Numbered from the stretch's first letter, positions 51,061-61,502 are shown. The stretch is DNA of 64,000 bases from Superficieibacter electus (GCF_002915575.1 NZ_PQGD01000006.1:62001-126000); one strand, 5' to 3'. The notes: a model not told the origin generated them from the letters alone. Program-made: numbers and translations.

Positions 51061-52827
51061 ATGACCCAAACCTTCATCCCCGGCAAAGACGCCGCCCTGG
51101 AAGATTCCATCGCTCGCTTCCAGCAAAAACTCCAGGATCTCGGCTTCGATATTGAAGAGGCTTCCTGGCTGAATCCCGTGCCTAACGTCTGGTCTGTGCA
51201 TATTCGTGACAAAGAATGCGCGCTGTGCTTCACCAACGGAAAAGGGGCGACGAAAAAAGCGGCGCTGGCCTCCGCGCTGGGTGAGTATTTCGAACGTCTG
51301 TCAACCAACTACTTTTTTGCCGATTTCTGGCTGGGCAAGACCATTGCCAACGGTCCGTTCGTGCATTATCCGAATGAAAAATGGTTCCCGCTAGCGGATA
51401 ACGATGAACTGCCGGACGGTATCCTCGACGCTCGCCTGCGTGCGTTTTATGACCCTGAAAATGATCTGAGTGCCGGAATGCTGATCGACCTGCAATCCGG
51501 TAATGAGGAGCGTGGGATCTGCGCCCTACCTTTCACTCGCCAGTCTGATAATCAAACCGTGTATATTCCGATGAACATCATCGGTAACCTGTATGTCTCT
51601 AACGGCATGTCGGCGGGCAATACCGCAAATGAAGCCCGGGTACAGGGACTGTCAGAAGTGTTTGAACGGCATATTAAAAACCGCATTATCGCCGAATCTA
51701 TTAGTCTGCCTGAGATCCCGTCTGAGGTGCTGGCGCGCTATCCGGGCGTGGTGGAAGCCATTGCAACGCTTGAAGCGGAAGGTTTTCCTATCTTTGCTTA
51801 CGACGGCTCACTGGGCGGTAAATACCCGGTGATTTGCGTTGTTCTGTTCAACCCGGAAAACGGCACCTGCTTCGCATCCTTTGGCGCGCATCCTGATTTT
51901 GGCGTAGCGCTGGAGCGTACCGTCACTGAACTGTTACAGGGTCGTGGCCTGAAAGATTTGGATGTTTTTACTCCGCCTACCTTTGATGACGAAGAAGTGG
52001 CTGAGCACACCAATCTGGAAACCCACTTCATTGACTCCAGCGGTCTTATCTCCTGGGACATGTTTAAGCAGGATGCGGATTATCCGTTTGTTGACTGGAA
52101 CTTTGCCGGTACCACTGAAGAAGAGTTTGCCACCCTGATGGCCATCTTCAGTGCCGAAGATAAAGAAGTCTATATCGCCGACTATGAACACCTCGGCGTC
52201 TACGCGTGTCGTATCATCGTCCCCGGTATGTCAGATATCTATCCGGCTGAAGATTTATGGATGGCGAACAACAGCATGGGTAGCCATTTGCGCGACACCA
52301 TTCTGTCACTGCCGGGCAGCGACTGGGATAAGGAAGATTATCTCAACCTGATCGCCCAGCTTGATGAAGAAGGCCATGATGATTTTACCCGCGTGCGCGA
52401 ATTACTCGGCCTGGCGACGGGTAATAATAACGGCTGGTATACGCTGCGTATTGGTGAACTTAAAGCCATGCTGGCGCTGGCGGGAGGCGACACAGAACAG
52501 GCGCTGACCTGGACTGAATGGACCATGGAATTTAACACCTCTGTGTTTAGCGCCGAACGCGCAAACTATTACCGTTGTCTGCAAACGCTGTTGTTATTAA
52601 CGCAGGAAGAAGAGCGTGAGCCGTTGCAGTATCTGAATGCGTTTGTACGAATGTATGGTGCCGAAGCGGTAGAGGCAGCCAGCGCGGCGTTAAGCGGTGA
52701 ATCACCTTTTTATGGTCTGCAAACGGTTGACAGCGATCTGGCGGCCTTCCCTGCGCATCAGTCGTTGCTGAATGCTTATGAAAAGCTGCAGCGTGCTAAA
52801 GTGTCGTTCTGGTCAACACAGGGTTAG
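51061..52827 (+). CDS. ycaO: YcaO, ATP-dependent peptide-backbone-modifying-family protein
   Basis: The start at 51061 (MTQTFIPGKDAALEDSI) gives 588 residues (E. coli 586). Longer in-frame starts run back into the ycaP promoter region. The YcaO domain binds ATP and magnesium, with the family residues in GKGATKKAALASALGEYFER and NGMSAGNTANEARVQGLSEVFER. A C-terminal TPR-like region follows. Stand-alone E. coli YcaO helps RimO methylthiolate ribosomal protein S12. No azoline-type precursor or partner gene lies near. A strong terminator follows. Confidence 0.95.
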   Translation: MTQTFIPGKDAALEDSIARFQQKLQDLGFDIEEASWLNPVPNVWSVHIRDKECALCFTNGKGATKKAALASALGEYFERLSTNYFFADFWLGKTIANGPFVHYPNEKWFPLADNDELPDGILDARLRAFYDPENDLSAGMLIDLQSGNEERGICALPFTRQSDNQTVYIPMNIIGNLYVSNGMSAGNTANEARVQGLSEVFERHIKNRIIAESISLPEIPSEVLARYPGVVEAIATLEAEGFPIFAYDGSLGGKYPVICVVLFNPENGTCFASFGAHPDFGVALERTVTELLQGRGLKDLDVFTPPTFDDEEVAEHTNLETHFIDSSGLISWDMFKQDADYPFVDWNFAGTTEEEFATLMAIFSAEDKEVYIADYEHLGVYACRIIVPGMSDIYPAEDLWMANNSMGSHLRDTILSLPGSDWDKEDYLNLIAQLDEEGHDDFTRVRELLGLATGNNNGWYTLRIGELKAMLALAGGDTEQALTWTEWTMEFNTSVFSAERANYYRCLQTLLLLTQEEEREPLQYLNAFVRMYGAEAVEAASAALSGESPFYGLQTVDSDLAAFPAHQSLLNAYEKLQRAKVSFWSTQG

Positions 52828-52872
52828 TTAACCTTAACAACTGTAGGCTTATTTATGAGTCTGCGTTATATT

Positions 52873-52901
52873 ACGGAGCGAATTTACCGCTCCGTTTTTT
52901 T
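52873..52901 (+). terminator. Rho-independent terminator of ycaO
   Basis: An 8-bp perfect stem ACGGAGCG / CGCTCCGT with a 7-base loop is followed by TTTTTTT. It starts 46 bases after the ycaO stop. Confidence 0.95.
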
Positions 52902-53151
52902 ATATATTAACGGGTGCACTAAAATGTAATGTCAAAGTTAAATATGAGTAAATGTTATTACATTTATCTTTTCTTTAATGTTACTTTATTTCGCAAATAC
53001 TCCATTTTAATTAACCAGCTACTGAAGGGTCCGCAAAATAATTCAACTCAATTTATAAATTTTAAAATTTATTTTTATTAATATTTTCAATACCTTAACC
53101 CCAAATAGCGGTAAAACCATACGTTATGAGGGCCTATAAGCCAGGCGAGAT
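52902..53151. other. AT-rich upstream region of focA (other pfl promoters)
   Basis: This AT-rich stretch precedes the near promoter of focA. In E. coli it holds further promoters and ArcA and IHF sites of the pfl operon. No ORF with coding character is seen, and I cannot assign individual sites. Confidence 0.5.
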
Positions 53152-53193
53152 ATGATCTACATCAAATTCTCTTCTATAATGCTTTGTTAGTAT
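53152..53193 (+). promoter_or_regulatory. focA-pfl proximal promoter with FNR box
   Basis: ATGATCTACATCAA (53152-53165) matches the FNR consensus TTGAT-N4-ATCAA in 9 of 10 positions. A -10 like TAGTAT (53188-53193) puts the start near 53200, with FNR centred near -41.5, the class II position. TATAAT at 53175-53180 is a second -10 candidate. The region is nearly identical to the E. coli P6 region by recall. Confidence 0.8.
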
Positions 53194-53225
53194 CTCGTCG
53201 CCGACTTAATAAAGAGAGAGTTAGT

Positions 53226-54083
53226 GTGAAAGCTGACAACCCTTTTGATCTAATACTTCCTGCAGCAATGGCCAAAGTGGCTGAAGAAGCGGGTGTCTAT
53301 AAAGCAACGAAACAACCGCTGACCACGTTCTTCCTGGCGATTACCGCAGGTGTGTTCATCTCTATCGCTTTTGTTTTCTATATTACGGCTACCACAGGTA
53401 CAGCAAGTATGCCGTTTGGTATGGCGAAACTGGTAGGCGGCATCTGCTTTTCACTGGGGCTGATTCTTTGCGTTATCTGTGGGGCTGACCTGTTTACCTC
53501 AACGGTACTGATTGTAGTGGCGAAAGCCAGCGGTCGTATTACCTGGGGGCAACTGGGACGCAACTGGCTGAACGTCTATTTTGGTAATCTGGTTGGCGCA
53601 CTGCTCTTTGTGCTTTTAATGTGGCTTTCTGGCGAGTATATGACCGCCAATGGCGGATGGGGGCTAAACGTCCTGCAAACCGCTGACCACAAAATGCATC
53701 ACACCTTTGTTGAGGCCGTTTGCCTTGGCATTCTGGCAAACCTGATGGTCTGCCTTGCCGTCTGGATGAGCTACTCTGGTCGCAGCTTAACAGATAAAGC
53801 GTTAATCATGATTTTGCCGGTCGCTATGTTTGTTGCCAGCGGCTTTGAGCACAGCATTGCGAATATGTTTATGATCCCGATGGGTATCGTAATACGTCAT
53901 TTCGCCAGCCCGGAATTCTGGAGCGCTGTCGGCTCCTCTCCGGACAATTTTTCTCACCTGACTGTCATGAATTTCATCACTGATAACCTGATCCCTGTCA
54001 CTATCGGGAACATCATCGGCGGCGGTTTGTTAGTTGGGTTGACATACTGGGTCATTTACCTGCGTGGCAACGATCATCATTAA
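53226..54083 (+). CDS. focA: FocA, formate channel
   Basis: The GTG start at 53226, preceded by AGAGAGAG, gives the E. coli length of 285 residues; the same unusual GTG is known in E. coli. A longer ATG would add 14 residues. FocA is a pentameric FNT-family channel of six helices that passes formate in both directions. The central-pore residues of the FNT family, in GADLFTSTVL (threonine) and VASGFEHSIANM (histidine), are intact. It is first of the focA-pflB-pflA unit, with pflB 52 bases downstream. Confidence 0.97.
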   Translation: MKADNPFDLILPAAMAKVAEEAGVYKATKQPLTTFFLAITAGVFISIAFVFYITATTGTASMPFGMAKLVGGICFSLGLILCVICGADLFTSTVLIVVAKASGRITWGQLGRNWLNVYFGNLVGALLFVLLMWLSGEYMTANGGWGLNVLQTADHKMHHTFVEAVCLGILANLMVCLAVWMSYSGRSLTDKALIMILPVAMFVASGFEHSIANMFMIPMGIVIRHFASPEFWSAVGSSPDNFSHLTVMNFITDNLIPVTIGNIIGGGLLVGLTYWVIYLRGNDHH

Positions 54084-54135
54084 TTATCGTTCCAGGCAGT
54101 AAATAAAAAGTCCACTTAAGAAGGTAGGTGTTACA

Positions 54136-56418
54136 ATGTCCGAGCTTAATGAAAAGTTAGCCACAGCCTGGGAAGGTTTTGCGAAAGGTGACTGGCAGAA
54201 TGCAGTAAACGTCCGTGACTTCATCCAGAAAAACTACACTCCGTACGAGGGTGACGAGTCTTTCCTGGCTGGCGCAACCGAAGCTACCACCAAACTGTGG
54301 GACAGCGTAATGGAAGGCGTAAAACAGGAAAACCGCACTCACGCGCCTGTTGATTTCGACACTTCTGTTGCCTCCACCATCACCTCTCATGACGCTGGTT
54401 ACATTAATAAGCAACTTGAGAAAATCGTTGGCCTGCAAACTGAAGCACCGCTGAAACGTGCGATTATCCCGTTCGGTGGTATCAAAATGGTTGAAGGTTC
54501 CTGCAAAGCGTATAACCGCGAGCTGGACCCGGCCCTGAAAAAAATCTTTACTGAATATCGTAAAACCCACAACCAGGGCGTTTTCGATGTTTATACCAAA
54601 GACATCCTGAACTGCCGTAAATCCGGTGTTCTGACTGGTCTGCCAGATGCCTATGGTCGTGGTCGTATCATCGGTGACTACCGTCGCGTTGCGCTGTACG
54701 GTATCGACTTCCTGATGAAAGACAAATACGCGCAGTTCCTGTCTCTGCAGTCTGACATGGAAAATGGCGTAAACCTGGAAGCCACTATCCGTCTGCGTGA
54801 AGAAATCGCTGACCAGCATCGCGCTCTGGGTCAGATCAAAGAAATGGCAGCAAAATACGGCTGCGATATCTCTGGTCCGGCAACTAACGCACAGGAAGCA
54901 ATTCAGTGGACCTACTTCGGCTACCTGGCCGCAGTTAAATCACAGAACGGCGCAGCAATGTCCTTCGGTCGTACCTCCAGCTTCCTGGATATCTACATCG
55001 AACGTGATCTGAAAGCCGGCAAAATCACAGAGCAAGACGCGCAGGAAATGGTTGACCACCTGGTCATGAAACTGCGTATGGTTCGCTTCCTGCGTACCCC
55101 GGAATATGATGAACTGTTCTCTGGTGACCCGATTTGGGCAACTGAATCCATCGCCGGTATGGGCGTTGATGGCCGTACCCTGGTAACCAAAAACAGCTTC
55201 CGCTTCCTGAACACCCTGTACACCATGGGGCCGTCTCCGGAGCCGAACATCACCATTCTGTGGTCAGAAAAACTGCCGCTGAACTTCAAAAAATATGCGG
55301 CTAAAGTCTCCATCGATACCTCTTCTCTGCAATATGAGAATGACGATCTGATGCGTCCTGACTTTAACAACGATGACTATGCTATCGCCTGCTGCGTAAG
55401 CCCGATGATCGTTGGTAAACAAATGCAGTTCTTCGGTGCGCGTGCAAACCTGGCGAAAACCATGCTGTACGCTATCAACGGCGGCGTTGATGAAAAACTG
55501 AAAATGCAGGTTGGTCCGAAATCTGAGCCGATCAAAGGCGACGTTCTGAACTTCGACGAAGTGATGGACCGCATGGATCACTTCATGGACTGGCTGGCTA
55601 AACAGTATGTCACCGCGCTGAACGTGATCCACTACATGCATGACAAGTACAGCTACGAAGCTTCGCTGATGGCGCTGCACGATCGTGACGTTATCCGTAC
55701 CATGGCATGTGGTATCGCTGGTCTGTCCGTTGCGGCTGACTCCCTGTCTGCTATCAAATATGCGAAAGTCACCCCGATTCGTGATGAAGACGGCCTGGCT
55801 ATCGACTTCAAAATTGAAGGCGAATACCCGCAGTTTGGTAACAACGACGCTCGCGTTGATGACATGGCGGTTGACCTGGTAGAACGTTTCATGAAGAAAA
55901 TTCAGAAACTCACCACTTACCGTAACGCTATCCCGACACAGTCTGTTCTGACCATCACCTCTAACGTGGTTTATGGTAAGAAAACCGGTAACACCCCGGA
56001 TGGTCGTCGTGCTGGCGCGCCGTTCGGACCAGGTGCTAACCCGATGCACGGTCGTGACCAGAAAGGTGCAGTTGCCTCTCTGACCTCCGTGGCTAAACTG
56101 CCGTTTGCTTACGCTAAAGATGGTATCTCTTACACCTTCTCTATCGTTCCGAACGCACTGGGTAAAGACGACGAAGTTCGTAAGACCAACCTGGCGGGCC
56201 TGATGGATGGTTACTTCCATCATGAAGCGTCCATCGAAGGTGGTCAGCACCTGAACGTGAACGTCATGAACCGTGAAATGCTGCTTGATGCGATGGAAAA
56301 CCCGGAAAAATATCCGCAGCTGACCATTCGTGTATCTGGTTACGCAGTACGTTTTAACTCGCTGACTAAAGAACAGCAGCAAGACGTTATTACCCGTACC
56401 TTCACTCAAACCATGTAA
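54136..56418 (+). CDS. pflB: Pyruvate formate-lyase
   Basis: The 760-residue glycyl-radical enzyme matches E. coli. It cleaves pyruvate with CoA to acetyl-CoA and formate under anaerobic conditions. The two active cysteines lie in AIACCVSPM, and the radical-bearing glycine is in RVSGYAVRF near the C-terminus, about 26 residues from the end. Codon bias is extreme, as expected for a very abundant protein, and this creates a long antisense ORF. A terminator between pflB and pflA limits pflA expression. Confidence 0.99.
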   Translation: MSELNEKLATAWEGFAKGDWQNAVNVRDFIQKNYTPYEGDESFLAGATEATTKLWDSVMEGVKQENRTHAPVDFDTSVASTITSHDAGYINKQLEKIVGLQTEAPLKRAIIPFGGIKMVEGSCKAYNRELDPALKKIFTEYRKTHNQGVFDVYTKDILNCRKSGVLTGLPDAYGRGRIIGDYRRVALYGIDFLMKDKYAQFLSLQSDMENGVNLEATIRLREEIADQHRALGQIKEMAAKYGCDISGPATNAQEAIQWTYFGYLAAVKSQNGAAMSFGRTSSFLDIYIERDLKAGKITEQDAQEMVDHLVMKLRMVRFLRTPEYDELFSGDPIWATESIAGMGVDGRTLVTKNSFRFLNTLYTMGPSPEPNITILWSEKLPLNFKKYAAKVSIDTSSLQYENDDLMRPDFNNDDYAIACCVSPMIVGKQMQFFGARANLAKTMLYAINGGVDEKLKMQVGPKSEPIKGDVLNFDEVMDRMDHFMDWLAKQYVTALNVIHYMHDKYSYEASLMALHDRDVIRTMACGIAGLSVAADSLSAIKYAKVTPIRDEDGLAIDFKIEGEYPQFGNNDARVDDMAVDLVERFMKKIQKLTTYRNAIPTQSVLTITSNVVYGKKTGNTPDGRRAGAPFGPGANPMHGRDQKGAVASLTSVAKLPFAYAKDGISYTFSIVPNALGKDDEVRKTNLAGLMDGYFHHEASIEGGQHLNVNVMNREMLLDAMENPEKYPQLTIRVSGYAVRFNSLTKEQQQDVITRTFTQTM

Positions 56419-56456
56419 TGGTTTTTGACTGAAATAACGCGTAAAAAAGCGTAAAA

Positions 56457-56488
56457 TAAAGGCTCCACAGCAGTGGGGCCTTTTTAAC
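56457..56488 (+). terminator. Terminator between pflB and pflA
   Basis: AAAGGCTCCAC / GTGGGGCCTTT forms an imperfect stem with a short loop and TTTTT. It starts about 40 bases after the pflB stop. Confidence 0.85.
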
Positions 56489-56614
56489 ACCCGCAGTCTG
56501 GTTTGCCAGTTATCTATACTTAGTCGATGGGTAACCGTCAAAACAGATCCGACACAACCTTAGCGAGTTGTGCACTCACAGGCCAGGAAGGCCAAAGCTG
56601 GAGAAACCACCGCA

Positions 56615-57355
56615 ATGTCAGTAATTGGTCGCATTCACTCCTTTGAATCCTGTGGCACCGTTGACGGCCCGGGTATCCGTTTCATCACTTTCTTTCAGGG
56701 CTGCCTGATGCGCTGTCTGTACTGTCACAACCGTGATACCTGGGATACCCACGGCGGTAAAGAGGTAACCGTTGAGGAACTGATGAAAGAAGTGGTGACC
56801 TACCGCCACTTTATGAATGCATCCGGTGGCGGCGTGACAGCCTCCGGCGGGGAAGCTATTTTGCAGGCTGAGTTTGTGCGTGACTGGTTCCGCGCCTGCA
56901 AAAAAGAAGGCATCCATACCTGCCTTGATACTAACGGCTTTGTCCGCCGCTACGATCCGGTGATTGATGAACTACTGGAAGTGACGGATTTAGTGATGCT
57001 CGATCTCAAACAGATGAACGATGAAATCCACCAGAACCTGGTGGGCGTGTCCAACCATCGTACGCTGGAGTTCGCTAAATATATCGCCAATAAAGGCATC
57101 AAAGTGTGGATTCGCTATGTTGTGGTTCCTGGCTGGTCAGACGATGATGACTCCGCACACCGCCTGGGCGAGTTTACCCGTGATATGGGTAACGTCGAGA
57201 AAATCGAAATGCTGCCTTACCACGAGCTAGGTAAACATAAGTGGGTGGCAATGGGTGAAGAGTACAAACTTGATGGAGTTCATCCACCGAAGAAAGAGAC
57301 CATGGAGCGCGTCAAGGGCATCCTGGAACAGTATGGGCACAAAGTGATGTACTAA
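56615..57355 (+). CDS. pflA: Pyruvate formate-lyase activating enzyme
   Basis: The start at 56615 ([18 protein letters not shown]) gives 246 residues, as in E. coli; a longer in-frame ATG adds 15 residues. It is a radical-SAM enzyme with the CxxxCxxC cluster motif in [15 protein letters not shown]. It uses SAM and a 4Fe-4S cluster to put the glycyl radical on PflB. A SAM-binding GGG-type stretch is seen in [13 protein letters not shown]. In E. coli ycaK, ycaN and ycaM lie downstream; here ycaD follows directly. Confidence 0.98.
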   Translation: MSVIGRIHSFESCGTVDGPGIRFITFFQGCLMRCLYCHNRDTWDTHGGKEVTVEELMKEVVTYRHFMNASGGGVTASGGEAILQAEFVRDWFRACKKEGIHTCLDTNGFVRRYDPVIDELLEVTDLVMLDLKQMNDEIHQNLVGVSNHRTLEFAKYIANKGIKVWIRYVVVPGWSDDDDSAHRLGEFTRDMGNVEKIEMLPYHELGKHKWVAMGEEYKLDGVHPPKKETMERVKGILEQYGHKVMY

Positions 57356-57385
57356 ATAGTGTCATCCCAATGACCAAAACGATGC

Positions 57386-57415
57386 GGCCCGATAACATAG
57401 CAGTTAACGGGCCTG
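57386..57415. terminator. Hairpin between convergent pflA and ycaD
   Basis: GGCCCG and CGGGCC form a 6-bp stem with a loop of about 16 bases. There is no good T run, so this is a weak candidate. Confidence 0.4.
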
Positions 57416-57419
57416 ACAA

Positions 57420-58568
57420 TCAGGCATGCGCCACTGGCGTTGGATGATGTCCTGCTTTACGCAGCAGCATTAGCAGATAGATAAACGACACACCGGCAAT
57501 CATCACAAACAGCAGATTGTCGGAATAGTTTTGCATCAGCATAGCGGTGAACGACGGGCCCAGCAGGCTGCCAATCGTATAGCTGAGCAACAGTGCCTGG
57601 TTCATCGCCACCAGCTGATGGTGTTCTACTTTTTCACAGGCCCAGGCCATTGCTACCGGATAAAGCGTAAAGCCCGCAGCGCCGAGGACAAACAAAGCCG
57701 GAGCCATAGCTGCATGACTCAGCATTGCCAGACAGCCCAGGATCACCACAAAAACCTGCACTCTCAGCACCAGCAAACGCCCGTAGCGGTCTGCCAGACG
57801 TCCAATGGGCCATTGACCGAAAATACCTGCGCTCACCAGCACGGCCATCCAGAAGCCGATTCCGGCATCGCTGACGCCTTTATGATTAAGATAAAGCGGC
57901 ATCAGCCCGTAAAGCGATCCCAGAACAATACCGGAAATAATACAGCCGTTTACACCAAGGCGAGCCTGACGCAGGCGCAGCATCGGCCAGATACGAGTCG
58001 TTTCCTGCTGTTCACTATGCTGATTAACAATCCGCGTAAACAACAGTGGCAAAACGCCCGCCAGCGTTACCGCGGTCACCCACGGCAGGACGCTCATCAG
58101 ATTGGTTGGTAGCTTACTGACCAGCAGTTGCGCCAGTACTGTACCCACATAATAAATCATCATATAGGCAGCCAGTAGACGGCCACGATTACGCGACGTT
58201 CCACTGCACATCAGGGCGCTTTCGACGACCACCCAAATCATGGCGCAGCCCACACCGGCAATAAAACGCCAGCTCAACCAGCTCCAGAAGCCAACCATCA
58301 TTCCCAGCCCAATACCGCCCACCGCGAAAATCAGCGAGGCCAGATAATAGCTGCGGTTAAATCCGAGGCGTTTAATCACGCTCCCGGCTACCAGTGTACC
58401 CACCAGGTTACCAGTAAAATAAGACGACCCCACCATGCCAACCTGCCAGGTAGGAAGGTTTTCATGCGCAAGCCAAAGCGGGACGAGCGTGTTCAACACT
58501 GCGATCGCCAGAGTCAATAAAAGCAGGCCACAGAGCAGCAGGAGCACCGGGCGGGTATAGGTGGACAT
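57420..58568 (-). CDS. ycaD: YcaD, MFS transporter
   Basis: The 382-residue protein has 12 hydrophobic helices and matches E. coli YcaD (382). MFS family motifs include the [20 protein letters not shown] region (motif A-like loop) and [11 protein letters not shown] in the C-terminal half. The substrate is not known. It is convergent with pflA, about 65 bases apart. Upstream lies a 330-base gap with an inverted repeat and then the dmsA stop. Confidence 0.94.
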   Translation of the reverse strand: MSTYTRPVLLLLCGLLLLTLAIAVLNTLVPLWLAHENLPTWQVGMVGSSYFTGNLVGTLVAGSVIKRLGFNRSYYLASLIFAVGGIGLGMMVGFWSWLSWRFIAGVGCAMIWVVVESALMCSGTSRNRGRLLAAYMMIYYVGTVLAQLLVSKLPTNLMSVLPWVTAVTLAGVLPLLFTRIVNQHSEQQETTRIWPMLRLRQARLGVNGCIISGIVLGSLYGLMPLYLNHKGVSDAGIGFWMAVLVSAGIFGQWPIGRLADRYGRLLVLRVQVFVVILGCLAMLSHAAMAPALFVLGAAGFTLYPVAMAWACEKVEHHQLVAMNQALLLSYTIGSLLGPSFTAMLMQNYSDNLLFVMIAGVSFIYLLMLLRKAGHHPTPVAHA

Positions 58569-58898
58569 GGATAATAAAACCGTGAGGAAGTTCAGAATTC
58601 GAGCGCATCATGCCACCGCCAAAAACAAAGTCAATTGGCGTTTTTTAGCCATAGCACGCTTTGTTTTTCGACGATTGATATTACTTATCCAGAACGGATC
58701 TCCAGAGGCGGCATTAAAAATTACCACATTGATTTTACTCGATTAAATTAAAAAACAATGTGGTAAGTCAGTTGAAAAATTTCATGAACAAATTAAAACG
58801 AAACGTTGAAGCAACCCGCTGACTTTAGGCTATTTATTGCCAGCCTTTATTCTGCAACCGCCATATCAGCGGTCATAGGGGGTAGCCATTGGTTTACC
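58569..58898. other. Intergenic gap where dmsB and dmsC would be
   Basis: These 330 bases between ycaD and dmsA hold no ORF resembling the four-cluster ferredoxin DmsB or the membrane anchor DmsC. After the dmsA stop the minus strand reads an ATG with six more codons (MATPYDR) and then a stop. A small stem ACCGC / GCGGT follows. The ycaD promoter must lie in the AT-rich half. Confidence 0.8.
58721..58766. repeat. 11-bp perfect inverted repeat upstream of ycaD
   Basis: TTACCACATTG (58721-58731) and CAATGTGGTAA (58756-58766) are perfect inverted arms separated by a 24-base AT-rich loop. It could be an operator with two half-sites or an RNA hairpin. No T run of terminator type follows. Confidence 0.65.
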
Positions 58899-61343
58899 TT
58901 ACGCTTTTTGTACCTGAACGAGATTGGTGTGTGACGGGTTACCCTTGGCAAGCGGTGAAGGACGCTGAGTTGTCAGCACGTTAATGCAGCCGTTCTGATC
59001 AACCCGGTTTTCATCCGGGCTATACCAGGCCCCTTCCCCTAATGCAACCACGCCCGGCATCATTCTCGGCGTGACTTTGGCTTTAATGTGCACTTCCCCG
59101 CGATCGTTGAAAATACGGACACGCTCACCGTTACTGATGCCGCGTTTTTTCGCATCCAGTGGATTGATCCACATCTCCTGGCGGCAAGAGGCTTTCAGCA
59201 CATCCACATTACCGTAAGTAGAGTGAACGCGAGCTTTGTAATGAAATCCTGTAAGTTGTAGGGGAAATTTTTCAACCAGCGGATCATCGAAGCTTTCGAA
59301 GCCTGGAGTATAGATGGGCAGCGGGTCGATCACTTCCCCGGCAGGCAGTTCCCAGCTTGCGGCAATCTCAGCCAGTGCCTGCGAATAGATTTCGATTTTC
59401 CCCGACGGTGTGGTGAGCGGGTTGGCCTGCGGATCATCGCGGAATGCTTTATAGGCAATGTGATGCCCCTGCGGATCGCGTTGTTTAAACATCCCCTGCT
59501 GGCGAAAGGCCTCGAAGGTCGGTAGCTCAGGAATAGCGTTACGCGATGCGTCATACAAATGGCGCATCCAGTCTTCCTGGGTGCGGCCTTCAGTAAATGG
59601 CTGTTCAACGCCCAGCCGTTTGGCCAGTTCGCTGGTCATTTGATAAATGGTTTTGCATTCAAAACGCGGTTTGATAGCCTGATCGGCAAAAATCACGTAG
59701 GACATATTTCCGCATGAGGCGTCCAGCGCAAAATCCATTTGCTCTGAGGCGGTACAATCCGGCAGCAAAATATCGGCATATTTTGCTGAGGAGGTCATAT
59801 GACAGTCGATGACGACAATCATTTCGCATTTTTTATCGTCCTGCAAAATGTTATGCGTGCGGTTAATATCTGAATGCTGATTGATTAAACAGTTACCCGC
59901 ATAGTTCCAGATCATCTTGATCGGCACATCGAGCTTATCTTTACCGCGAACGCCATCTCGCAGCGCAGTCATTTGCGGCCCGCGTTCAATCGCATCGGTC
60001 CACATAAACATGGAGATGCTGGTTGCTACCGGATTTTCCAGCGTCGGCATACGTTCAAAAGGTAACGCGTATGATCCTTCACGCGCACCGCTATTGCCGC
60101 CGTTAATCCCCACGTTTCCAGTCAAAATTGCCAGCATGGAAATGGCCCTGGTAGTGATTTCACCATTGGCATGACGCTGCGGACCCCAGCCCTGGGAGAT
60201 ATACGCGGGCTTAGCACTGCCAATCTCCCGCGCCAGCTTAACAATGCGATCGCCAGGAATTCCGGTAATGTGTGCTGCCCATTCCGGTGTTTTGGCAATA
60301 CCGTCTTTCCCTTGCCCGAGAATATACGCTTTGTAATGACTATTTTGCGGCGCGCCAGCAGGCAGGGTTTTCTCGTCGTAGCCAACGCAGTAGTTATCCA
60401 GAAACGCTTGATCGACCAGATTTTCTGTAATCAGCACCCATGCCAGTCCACTGGCCAGTGCAGCATCCGTGCCCGGACGAATCGGTATCCATTCATCTTC
60501 ACGGCCTGCCCCTGTATCGGTATAACGGGGATCAATGATGATCATTCGCGCATTCGATTTCTGCCGCGCCTGTTCAAGGTAATACGTTACGCCACCGCCG
60601 CTCATCCGCGTTTCGCCCGGATTATTGCCAAACAGAACGACCAGCTTACTGTTTTCAATATCGGAAGGGCTATTACCGTCGGCCCAGCCACCGTAGGTGT
60701 AATTTAACCCGGCAGCAATTTGGGCTGAGGAGTAGTCGCCATAGTGATTCAGATAACCACCGCAGCAGTTCATCAGACGTGCCACCAGCGTTTTTCCGGG
60801 CGGCCATGAGCGGGTTAATGTGCCGCCCAGCGTACCAGTACCATAATTGAGATAAATAGATTCGTTGCCATAGTCTTTAATCAGACGCTGCATATTCGTG
60901 GCAATAATGTCGTATGCTTCATCCCAGCTAATACGCTCGAATTTTCCCTCTCCTCGTTTTCCCACGCGTTTCATCGGGTATTTCAGGCGATCCGGATTAT
61001 AAACCCGACGGCGCATTGAGCGCCCACGCAGGCAGGCACGCACCTGGTGCAGCCCGTCAAAGTTATCGTCCCCGGTATTGTCCGTTTCGACATACTTAAT
61101 CTCACCGTCAACAACATGCATCCGCAGCGGGCAGCGGCTACCGCAGTTTACCGTGCAGGCACTCCAGATAATTTTTTCCGCCGCTCCAGCAGTGCTAATA
61201 GCTTCTGCGGCGTTTGCAATATGGCTAAATGGCAGAGCCACGGTGCTGCTTGCCAGCGCCAGACCGCTGATAGCTGTCGTTTTCATTAAATCACGGCGGC
61301 TCATTTGCGCCGATAGTACGCCTTCAGGAGTCATTTTTTTCAT
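58899..61343 (-). CDS. dmsA: DmsA, molybdopterin subunit of anaerobic DMSO reductase (orphan)
   Basis: The 814-residue protein matches E. coli DmsA throughout. It has a twin-arginine signal (SRRDLMK near residue 15), the N-terminal cysteine cluster in CTVNCGSRCPLRMHV, molybdopterin-dinucleotide binding regions and a serine ligand region for molybdenum (NYTYGGWADGNSPSDIEN). It reduces DMSO and amine N-oxides with electrons from DmsB and DmsC. Here both partner genes are missing. The reading frame is intact. I see no clear FNR box TTGAT-N4-ATCAA upstream, although the E. coli operon is FNR-dependent. It could work with a YnfGH-type pair elsewhere, or be decaying. Confidence 0.95.
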   Translation of the reverse strand: MKKMTPEGVLSAQMSRRDLMKTTAISGLALASSTVALPFSHIANAAEAISTAGAAEKIIWSACTVNCGSRCPLRMHVVDGEIKYVETDNTGDDNFDGLHQVRACLRGRSMRRRVYNPDRLKYPMKRVGKRGEGKFERISWDEAYDIIATNMQRLIKDYGNESIYLNYGTGTLGGTLTRSWPPGKTLVARLMNCCGGYLNHYGDYSSAQIAAGLNYTYGGWADGNSPSDIENSKLVVLFGNNPGETRMSGGGVTYYLEQARQKSNARMIIIDPRYTDTGAGREDEWIPIRPGTDAALASGLAWVLITENLVDQAFLDNYCVGYDEKTLPAGAPQNSHYKAYILGQGKDGIAKTPEWAAHITGIPGDRIVKLAREIGSAKPAYISQGWGPQRHANGEITTRAISMLAILTGNVGINGGNSGAREGSYALPFERMPTLENPVATSISMFMWTDAIERGPQMTALRDGVRGKDKLDVPIKMIWNYAGNCLINQHSDINRTHNILQDDKKCEMIVVIDCHMTSSAKYADILLPDCTASEQMDFALDASCGNMSYVIFADQAIKPRFECKTIYQMTSELAKRLGVEQPFTEGRTQEDWMRHLYDASRNAIPELPTFEAFRQQGMFKQRDPQGHHIAYKAFRDDPQANPLTTPSGKIEIYSQALAEIAASWELPAGEVIDPLPIYTPGFESFDDPLVEKFPLQLTGFHYKARVHSTYGNVDVLKASCRQEMWINPLDAKKRGISNGERVRIFNDRGEVHIKAKVTPRMMPGVVALGEGAWYSPDENRVDQNGCINVLTTQRPSPLAKGNPSHTNLVQVQKA

Positions 61344-61502
61344 TATTGCTCACTTTGTTTGCCTGAAATACGCAAAGCAAAATTCGTTATATATTTATGT
61401 GTCGATAATTCAAAATGGCAGCAGTCAATGCTACTTCGAATGAAAGCAGTATTAACCCTTATAATGAAGGGGGTTATTGTCCGGCGTCAAACGGGGCAAA
61501 GA

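Noticed and set aside
51061-52827. A thiazole/oxazole-modified peptide (RiPP) cluster around ycaO
   Set aside because: No precursor peptide, dehydrogenase or partner gene is nearby; this is the conserved stand-alone YcaO known in enterobacteria.
55264-56541. 425-codon ORF on the minus strand across pflB
   Set aside because: Antisense shadow of a highly biased gene; it lacks any recognisable domain.
61344-61500. FNR box upstream of dmsA
   Set aside because: Half-site-like TTGA sequences occur but none has the partner half at the proper spacing, so no site is called.
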